A DNA stretch of 12,434 nucleotides, taken from assembly GCA_903902945.1 (NCBI GenBank), contig CAIUWU010000103.1:1-12434 (forward strand), written 5' to 3'. Shown piece after piece: positions 7,478 to 12,434 of the stretch (positions are counted from its first letter, which is position 1; each line of letters starts with the position of its first letter). The notes under the pieces were generated by a model that saw only the letters and a list, made by a program, of their open reading frames with translations, did not search any database and was not told the origin of the DNA. Source of the DNA: an uncultured Pseudomonadota bacterium. GTDB lineage: Bacteria; Pseudomonadota; Gammaproteobacteria; Methylococcales; Methylomonadaceae. The position numbers were made by a program, and so were the translations under genes.

Positions 7478-8637
7478 TGACTGACGGGTTTTATGATTTC
7501 GCCGCAAGCTTAGGGCAATTGCAGCAGCAGGGGCTTTACCGGCGGCGGCGTGTGGTTGATGGCCCGCAGGCTACTCTGATTAAGGTTGATGGGCGCCAGC
7601 TGATCAATTTTTGCAGTAATGATTACCTGGGGTTGGCCAATCATCCGCTGGTTGTGGCTGCGTTTAAGCAGGGTGTCGAGGATTATGGCGTCGGCAGCGG
7701 TTCTGCGCATCTGATTTGCGGACATTCGCGGGCGCATCATGCTCTGGAAGAAGAACTGGCAGACTTTACCGGCCGACAACGAGCATTGTTGTTTTCGACC
7801 GGTTATATGGCCAATCTGGGGGTAGTGTCTGCCTTGGTTGGTCGCGGTGGCCGGGTTTTTGAAGACAGGCTGAATCATGCTTCATTACTGGATGGTGGCT
7901 TATTGTCTCGCGCTGATTTTCAGCGTTATCGCCACGCCGATGTCGAGGATCTGCGCCAGCGTTTGGATCAGGCTTCGGTCAGAAGTCTGATTGTCAGTGA
8001 CGGCGTATTTAGTATGGATGGTGATCTGGCGCCGTTGCCGGCATTGGCCGCTGTGGCGCAGCAGTATCAGGCGGGTTTGATGATAGATGATGCGCATGGT
8101 TTTGGGGTGTTAGGAAACAAGGGTGTTGGGATTACTGAACATTTTGGTTTGACTGAGCAACAGGTGCCGGTATTGATGGCAACCTTGGGCAAGGCAGCAG
8201 GTAGTTTTGGTGCGTTTGTGGCTGGCAGTGATGAGCTGATCGAGTTTCTGATTCAAAAGGCGCGCAGTTATGTGTTTACCACGGCGATGCCAGCAGCTGT
8301 TGCCGAAGCAACCCGTGCCAGTTTAAAACTGATCCGGCAGGAAAGCTGGCGCCGTGACACGCTGCGGCATTTAATCGCTCAGTTCAGGTCCGGTGCTTTA
8401 CAGCAGGGCTTACGGTTAATGGATTCGCCGACGGCGATTCAGCCGATTCTGATTGGCGATAGTCACAAGGCCTTACAGGCGAGTCAGCGTTTGATCGAGT
8501 TAGGCTTTTGGGTAAGTGCTATTCGTCCGCCAACAGTGCCGGCGGGTACTGGGCGTTTGCGAATTACCTTGTCAGCCGAACACACGCCTGAACAAATTGA
8601 TGCTCTGCTGACGGTATTGCCGGAGGTGCTGTTGTGA
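7477..8637 (+). CDS. bioF: 8-amino-7-oxononanoate synthase BioF
   Basis: The 386-residue PLP enzyme condenses pimeloyl-ACP with L-alanine to give KAPA (8-amino-7-oxononanoate). Its motifs are those of the alpha-oxoamine synthase family. FCSNDYLGL (45-53) and GSGSAHLICGH (73-83) are near the N-terminus. NHAS (133-136) has the cofactor-stacking His. DDAHGFG (204-210) has the Asp that contacts the PLP nitrogen. The Schiff-base lysine is K239 in TLGKAAGSFGAF, three positions from E. coli K236. The start ATG shares one base with the bioB stop, and no clear ribosome site precedes it, so translation is probably coupled to bioB. It ends in a 4-nt GTGA overlap with bioH. Confidence 0.97.
   Translation: MTDGFYDFAASLGQLQQQGLYRRRRVVDGPQATLIKVDGRQLINFCSNDYLGLANHPLVVAAFKQGVEDYGVGSGSAHLICGHSRAHHALEEELADFTGRQRALLFSTGYMANLGVVSALVGRGGRVFEDRLNHASLLDGGLLSRADFQRYRHADVEDLRQRLDQASVRSLIVSDGVFSMDGDLAPLPALAAVAQQYQAGLMIDDAHGFGVLGNKGVGITEHFGLTEQQVPVLMATLGKAAGSFGAFVAGSDELIEFLIQKARSYVFTTAMPAAVAEATRASLKLIRQESWRRDTLRHLIAQFRSGALQQGLRLMDSPTAIQPILIGDSHKALQASQRLIELGFWVSAIRPPTVPAGTGRLRITLSAEHTPEQIDALLTVLPEVLL
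8622..8626 (+). promoter_or_regulatory. Ribosome binding site for bioH (GGAGG)
   Basis: A perfect GGAGG inside the last codons of bioF lies 7 nt before the GTG at 8634. It settles the GTG start of bioH, which has no upstream ATG. It is the strongest such site within the biotin operon. Confidence 0.8.
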
Positions 8638-9398
8638 GCAGGCTGCATTATCAGATTTTCGGTACAGGTGAGCCATTAGTGATGTTGCATGGCTGGGCTA
8701 TGCATAGCGGTATTTGGCAGAGTTTTGCAGAACGGCTGGCTGAACATTATCAGGTGATTTGTATTGATTTGCCGGGTCATGGTTATAGTGAGCCGTTGGC
8801 CGAAAACAGTCTTGCGGCTATCACTGGCGCTTTACTGGAGGCGATTCCGGTCAGCCAGTTTAAGCTGCTGGGCTGGTCGTTGGGTGCGATACTGGCAGTT
8901 GATCTGGCGGCCAGAGCGAAGGATAGGGTGACGGGGCTGATGCTGTTGGCAGCTAATCCTTGTTTTGTCGCCAACGAGGCCTGGCCAGGAGTGGATGCTG
9001 CGGTGCTGGAGGCGTTTGCCGGGCAGCTGGCGCTGGATGTCAGGCAAACGCTGTGGCGTTTTTTAGCTTTGCAGGTTACTGGCTTGGATAATGCCAAGCG
9101 GCTATTAGTAGAGCTCAGACAGTTATTAGAAAGCCGGCCGTTTGCTGATCCGGCTGCTTTGCAGGCAGGTTTGGCTATTCTTGAATACGGTGATGTGCGA
9201 TTTCAGCTGCGGGATTTGTCTTGCCCGGTGCTCGTCATTCTGGGAGCGCAAGATAAATTGGTACCGGTTGCAGTAGCTGACGCCTATCAACAGTTGCATC
9301 CGGCAATCGAGATACGGGTATTGCAGAAATCGGGGCATGTGGCGTTTTTATCTGATCCCGATCAGGTATTGCAATATTTGTTGGCAGAACAGTTATGA
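8634..9398 (+). CDS. bioH: Pimeloyl-ACP methyl ester carboxylesterase BioH
   Basis: The 254-residue alpha/beta hydrolase removes the methyl group from pimeloyl-ACP methyl ester. This ends the disguised fatty acid elongation begun by BioC and frees pimeloyl-ACP for BioF. The catalytic triad is visible at the same numbers as in E. coli BioH: S82 in GWSLG (80-84), D207 in GAQDKLVP and H235 in SGHVAF. HGW at 19-21 supplies the oxyanion region, and a helical lid covers about 110-185. The start is GTG within a GTGA overlap with the bioF stop. The 3' end overlaps bioC by 4 nt (ATGA). Placement between bioF and bioC supports BioH over a generic esterase. Many bacteria have bioH unlinked or use BioG, BioK, BioJ or BioV instead. 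Confidence 0.95.
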   Translation: MSRLHYQIFGTGEPLVMLHGWAMHSGIWQSFAERLAEHYQVICIDLPGHGYSEPLAENSLAAITGALLEAIPVSQFKLLGWSLGAILAVDLAARAKDRVTGLMLLAANPCFVANEAWPGVDAAVLEAFAGQLALDVRQTLWRFLALQVTGLDNAKRLLVELRQLLESRPFADPAALQAGLAILEYGDVRFQLRDLSCPVLVILGAQDKLVPVAVADAYQQLHPAIEIRVLQKSGHVAFLSDPDQVLQYLLAEQL

Positions 9399-10186
9399 CG
9401 CAGTTTACTCATCTCGATAAAGGCAAAATCAAACAGTCTTTTGGCGCAGCCGCTTCGAGTTATGATCAACTCGCTGGCTTACAGCGTCAGGTCGGGCGGG
9501 ATTTGCTAAGCTTGTTCCCGCCTGTTGAAACGGATGGCTGGGTGATGGATTTGGGGTGTGGTACCGGTTTTCTGACGCGGCAGTTACTGGAAATTAATCA
9601 GCAGCAGGCTTTACTGGCAGTTGATATTGCCTTGCCCATGCTGACAGCGGCGCGTCAAAAAAACAGCCTGGATTCACAAATTGCATATTTGTGTGCGGAT
9701 GCCGAGAATCTGGCGCTGACTGCCGGTTCGATGCAGCAGATTTACTCTAATCTGGCTTTGCAGTGGTGTGAGAATTTGCCAGCAGTTTTCAGGCGATGCC
9801 GGTGTTTATTACAGTCTGACGGACAGTTGGTGTTTGCTACTTTCGGCCCAAAAACCTTGCAGGAATTAAAAGCTGCCTGGGCTCAGGTGGATAGCTATGA
9901 TCATGTTAACCAGTTTTATACGCAGGCAGATGTGGTCGGTTTTTTGGCGGAAGCGGGTTTTACTGATGTCCGCGCTGAATCGCGGATGTATCAACATCAA
10001 TATCGTACGGTGCTGGAGTTGATGCATGAATTGAAGGGGATCGGAGCTCACAATGTCAGTTTGGGGCGTAAGCGCAAGCCGACAACCCGGAGTCAGTTGC
10101 AACAGATGATGGAAAGTTATCGGCAAACGATGCTTGATGATAAGGTGCTTGCCAGTTACGAGATTATTCTGGTGCGGGCGCGATAA
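9395..10186 (+). CDS. bioC: Malonyl-ACP O-methyltransferase BioC
   Basis: The 263-residue class I SAM-dependent methyltransferase methylates the free carboxyl of malonyl-ACP. The primed unit then enters fatty acid synthesis and is lengthened to pimeloyl-ACP methyl ester. The SAM-binding motif is VMDLGCGTGFLT (50-61), with the acidic D77 of motif II in AVDIAL and the CADAENL stretch at 100-106. The N-terminus IKQSFGAAASSYDQLAGLQ (12-30) is characteristic of BioC and helps separate it from general methyltransferases. C-terminal HELKGIGAHNV is also a BioC feature. E. coli BioC is 251 residues. Its ATG overlaps the bioH stop (ATGA), and its TAA shares a base with the bioD start (TAATG). Function is firm from both sequence and neighbours. 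Confidence 0.96.
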   Translation: MTQFTHLDKGKIKQSFGAAASSYDQLAGLQRQVGRDLLSLFPPVETDGWVMDLGCGTGFLTRQLLEINQQQALLAVDIALPMLTAARQKNSLDSQIAYLCADAENLALTAGSMQQIYSNLALQWCENLPAVFRRCRCLLQSDGQLVFATFGPKTLQELKAAWAQVDSYDHVNQFYTQADVVGFLAEAGFTDVRAESRMYQHQYRTVLELMHELKGIGAHNVSLGRKRKPTTRSQLQQMMESYRQTMLDDKVLASYEIILVRAR

Positions 10187-10866
10187 TGGCGAAGGCATTT
10201 TTTATCACCGGTACCGATACCGATGTTGGTAAAACCTGGGTGACGGTTACATTGATGCGCTGTTTTCGGAATCAGGGCTTGAAAGTGTCGGCAATGAAAC
10301 CTGTCGCGGCAGGATGTAGCAGGCAGGATGGCATGCTAAAAAATACCGATGCATTGTTGATGCAATTGCATGCTTCTGATTGGCGATCCTATCAACTGAT
10401 TAATCCCTATGCGTTCGAACCTGCGGTATCTCCGCACTTGGCTTGTGGTGATAGCTTGGTTGAGCTTGATTTGATAAACCAAAGCTTCAAGCAATTAGAA
10501 CGTGATGCGGATGTGGTCTTGGTTGAAGGTGCCGGAGGCTGGTATTCACCGCTAAGTTCAGATTTAACCAATGCCCAATTGGCAGAATATATGCAGTTGC
10601 CGGTTATTTTGGTGGTGGGTTTGCGATTAGGTTGTATCAATCATGCTGCATTGACTCTGGAGGCAATCAACCGGGCAAGCAAGCAGTGTGTCGGCTGGGT
10701 TGGAGTAGTCATTGATCCGGTTATGCAGGGTTTACAGGCTAATATCGATTTTTTAAAAAGCAATCTCGACGTGCCATTGCTGGGTGTATTTCCTAATCTT
10801 TCGTGTCAGGATTTCGAGCTTCTGGCTTTGCAAATCGATCTGAAAATGCTTAAAAAATTGATTTAG
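10186..10866 (+). CDS. bioD: Dethiobiotin synthetase BioD
   Basis: The 226-residue ATP-dependent enzyme closes the ureido ring of DAPA with CO2 to form dethiobiotin, the substrate of BioB. The P-loop is GTDTDVGKTW (9-18), with K16 as the phosphate-binding lysine. MKPVAAG (37-43) carries the substrate carbamate lysine K38, and VEGAGGWYSPL (113-123) is the family signature around the Mg-binding Glu. Length nearly equals E. coli BioD (225). It is the last gene of the operon; the start is coupled to bioC by TAATG, and a strong terminator follows 44 nt after the TAG stop. The C-terminus ends in a lysine-rich MLKKLI. Confidence 0.97.
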   Translation: MAKAFFITGTDTDVGKTWVTVTLMRCFRNQGLKVSAMKPVAAGCSRQDGMLKNTDALLMQLHASDWRSYQLINPYAFEPAVSPHLACGDSLVELDLINQSFKQLERDADVVLVEGAGGWYSPLSSDLTNAQLAEYMQLPVILVVGLRLGCINHAALTLEAINRASKQCVGWVGVVIDPVMQGLQANIDFLKSNLDVPLLGVFPNLSCQDFELLALQIDLKMLKKLI

Positions 10867-10909
10867 CTCAAAAAATGTAAGGTTGGGTCAGCTCAAAATG
10901 CCTCGGTCC

Positions 10910-10947
10910 AAAAGGCTTGACAGTGTTGTTACTGCCAAGCCTTTTTT
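10910..10947 (+). terminator. Intrinsic terminator of the biotin operon
   Basis: AAAGGCTTG (10911-10919) pairs with CAAGCCTTT (10936-10944). After one A-C mismatch (10920 with 10935), CAGT (10921-10924) pairs with ACTG (10931-10934) around a 6-nt loop. A run of six T residues spans 10942-10947. This separates the biotin operon from the oxidase operon. Confidence 0.87.
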
Positions 10948-11003
10948 ACGTTGTCCTGGAATTTGGACAAGCTTTGCTGGTTTACCGGGTTCTGATAGGT
11001 TAA

Positions 11004-11019
11004 AATTAACCGGTTAATT
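11004..11019. promoter_or_regulatory. Perfect 16-bp palindrome upstream of coxB, candidate operator
   Basis: AATTAACCGGTTAATT is an exact self-complementary sequence with no spacer, placed 92 nt before the coxB GTG and 57 nt past the biotin terminator. The left neighbour GGTTAA at 10998-11003 adds a third half-site, so GGTTAA occurs at 10998 and again at 11012. No U-tract follows, so it is not a terminator. Its location suggests a dimeric regulator site in the oxidase promoter region. It does not match the FNR/ANR (TTGAT-N4-ATCAA) pattern, and I cannot name the regulator. The rest of the gap shows no convincing sigma-70 pair. Confidence 0.5.
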
Positions 11020-11097
11020 GCGACAAAAAATAAGCGGCGCTCTGAATTTATGTTTTAGAGGGCGGTTTACTCTGCGCACAAGTTTATAACTACAATC

Positions 11098-11104
11098 GAG
11101 GAGG
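11098..11104 (+). promoter_or_regulatory. Strong ribosome binding site for coxB (GAGGAGG)
   Basis: GAGGAGG ends 7 nt before the GTG at 11112 and decides that start, which also gives a proper signal peptide. Such a near-ideal site fits a gene translated at high level. Confidence 0.85.
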
Positions 11105-11111
11105 CTACTCC

Positions 11112-12329
11112 GTGAAGAAAACGAAGCAACTGTTTGCTGGTTTGTTTTTGATGACCCTGGGTCTGGAAACAGCTTATGCAGACTACACACTTAACCTTAT
11201 GCGAGGGGTTACGCAGCTCAGTAACGAGCTTTATGATCTGCATATGCTGATTTTGTGGATCTGCGTCTTCATTGGTATTGCTGTATTCGGCACCATGTTT
11301 TATTCGATTTTTCATCACCGTAAATCGAAAGGGCATAAAGCGGAGCAGTTTCACGAAAATACCACCGTTGAAATTATTTGGACCATTATTCCGACTCTGA
11401 TTCTGGTTTCTATGGCAATTCCAGCAACTAAAGCTGTGATTGATCTGGATCGGGTTCAAGACTCTGATATGACTATCAAGGTAACCGGTAAGCAATGGTA
11501 TTGGGATTACGAATATCTGGATAGCGGCTTACATTTTGAAAGCCATCTGGATGAGGCGAGTGAAAAAGCGCATCGGGTAAGTTCGATTGATCCTCGCTCA
11601 GTACCTAATTATCTGCTGAATGTCGATAAACCTTTGGTTATTCCTGTTAAAAAGAAAATCCGTTTCTTGTTTACAGCGGCTGATGTAATCCACTCTTGGT
11701 GGGTGCCTGATCTGGGCTGGAAAAAAGATGCTAATCCCGGTTTTGTCAACGATGCCTGGACCTCGGTTGATAAGCCGGGTGTTTATCGTGGTCAATGTAC
11801 TGAGTTGTGTGGTCGCGACCATGGCTTTATGCCTATTGTCGTGATTGCAATGGAACAAGATCAGTATGATGCATGGGTTAAGGCTGAGCTTGAAAAACAA
11901 AATAAAGCGCCTGATTTGGGTAAGCAAACCCGTTCCGTTTTAATGGCGAAAGGTGAGTCTGTTTATCTGAGAAACTGTGTTGCCTGTCACCAGATTGATG
12001 GCAAAGGTATTTCAGGATGGTATCCAGCTTTGAGTGGCAGCGCCAAAGTAACCGGCGAGGTTCATCAGTTGATGGGATTCATTCAGGCAGGTACGAGCAA
12101 AATGCCGGCATTCAAAAAATTGCCTGCTGATGAACTGGCTTCATTGATAACCTATCTGAGAAACAGTCCTGAATTGGGTAATAAAGTAGGCGATGAAGTT
12201 CAAGCTTGTCATGCACTATCATTGGACGATCTGGATGATTTATATCCCGATATTGATAATGCGCCGCAACTTTGTAAGGAGTTTGGCGAAGTTAAGCCTG
12301 ATAAAGTTGTCTCTGAGAAAAAAGACTAA
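11112..12329 (+). CDS. coxB: Cytochrome c oxidase subunit II with fused cytochrome c domain (CuA/heme c)
   Basis: The 405-residue membrane-anchored subunit accepts electrons for the terminal oxidase. Order: a signal peptide with likely cleavage after AYA at residue 23, two membrane helices (about 44-66 and 87-108), then a periplasmic cupredoxin domain with all CuA ligands: H194, C229, E231, C233, H237 and M240 (HSWWVPDLGWKKDANPG, then CTELCGRDHGFM). KQWYWDYEY (127-135) is the aromatic patch for electron entry. A class I cytochrome c domain follows, with CVACH (289-293) and likely axial Met331 in KMPAF. This caa3-like arrangement is common in gammaproteobacterial aa3 oxidases. After the usual end of the cytochrome domain (LGNKVGDEVQ) there is an extra tail of about 40 residues with C366, C388 and an acidic DDLDDLYPDIDN run. 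The start is GTG. Subunit I follows after 45 nt. Confidence 0.97.
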   Translation: MKKTKQLFAGLFLMTLGLETAYADYTLNLMRGVTQLSNELYDLHMLILWICVFIGIAVFGTMFYSIFHHRKSKGHKAEQFHENTTVEIIWTIIPTLILVSMAIPATKAVIDLDRVQDSDMTIKVTGKQWYWDYEYLDSGLHFESHLDEASEKAHRVSSIDPRSVPNYLLNVDKPLVIPVKKKIRFLFTAADVIHSWWVPDLGWKKDANPGFVNDAWTSVDKPGVYRGQCTELCGRDHGFMPIVVIAMEQDQYDAWVKAELEKQNKAPDLGKQTRSVLMAKGESVYLRNCVACHQIDGKGISGWYPALSGSAKVTGEVHQLMGFIQAGTSKMPAFKKLPADELASLITYLRNSPELGNKVGDEVQACHALSLDDLDDLYPDIDNAPQLCKEFGEVKPDKVVSEKKD

Positions 12330-12374
12330 TTTCAGATTGAACGCATTTTCTAATTTTTGCTGAGGTATTTAAAT

Positions 12375-12434
12375 ATGGCTTCTGTCGTAGCTGAACACGA
12401 TGATCATCACGATCACCATGATCACGGTCCTGAA
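12375..12434 (+). CDS. ctaD: Cytochrome c oxidase subunit I, N-terminal fragment (cut by window end)
   Basis: Only 20 codons are visible: MASVVAEHDD then HHDHHDHGPE. The ATG has a GAGG site (12362-12365) 9 nt upstream and follows coxB by 45 nt with no terminator between. Position directly after subunit II and the His/Asp-rich N-terminus, which is seen in subunit I of many gammaproteobacterial aa3 oxidases, support the call. The catalytic helices and heme ligands lie beyond the window, so the assignment rests on context. Six histidines fall within residues 8-17. Confidence 0.8.
   Translation, partial: MASVVAEHDDHHDHHDHGPE

Noticed and set aside
11081..11096. TATAAC and TACAAT as -10 boxes for coxB
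   Set aside because: Neither has a -35 at 16-18 nt, and a start there would leave almost no leader before the ribosome site.
11067..11495. 142-codon minus-strand open frame across the coxB 5' end
   Set aside because: It is antisense to the signal peptide and membrane helices of CoxB, whose assignment is secure; its composition looks like a mirror of that gene.
1..12434. Mobile elements, CRISPR repeats, tRNA or rRNA genes, phage genes
   Set aside because: None seen on either strand; nearly all sequence is accounted for by housekeeping genes with normal spacing.

Overview
The window is ordinary, densely coded chromosomal DNA from a gammaproteobacterium. The protein set supports this: a full-length-type HrpA helicase, RF3, a BioC/BioH-type biotin pathway, and an aa3-type cytochrome oxidase whose subunit II carries a cytochrome c domain. 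The mix of genes and the style of the proteins would suit a methanotroph-like lineage (Methylococcales), but that is an impression from the sequence and was not tested. No insertion sequence, CRISPR array, tRNA, rRNA or obvious foreign island is visible. Base composition looks even throughout.

Layout. Positions 1-2747 (+) hold the C-terminal ~914 residues of the ATP-dependent RNA helicase HrpA; its N-terminus lies outside the window. After 55 nt comes a rhomboid-family intramembrane serine protease (2803-3513, +), closed by an intrinsic terminator. An isolated 103-residue two-helix membrane protein of unknown function (3664-3975, +) follows. It converges on prfC, with a bidirectional terminator between them. 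prfC (RF3, 4064-5647, -) lies downstream of comF (5730-6431, -), a phosphoribosyltransferase-like DNA uptake protein. A weak terminator between the two suggests separate units.

Divergent from comF is the biotin operon bioB-bioF-bioH-bioC-bioD (6503-10866, +). Every gene boundary in it overlaps by 1 or 4 nt, so it is very probably translated by coupling. BioC methylates malonyl-ACP to start pimelate synthesis, and BioH removes the methyl ester. BioF makes KAPA, BioD makes dethiobiotin and BioB inserts sulfur. The one missing step is KAPA to DAPA (BioA or a substitute), which must be encoded elsewhere. A strong terminator closes the operon.

The final part (11112 to the end, +) begins the cytochrome c oxidase operon: coxB (subunit II with CuA and a heme c domain), then the first 20 codons of subunit I. 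A perfect 16-bp palindrome lies 92 nt upstream of coxB and is the best candidate regulatory site in the window.

I did not find a clearly new biological system. The items most worth checking are the orphan membrane protein, the cysteine-containing C-terminal tail of CoxB, the coxB upstream palindrome, and the unusual biotin locus arrangement (no bioA, no visible BirA operator).
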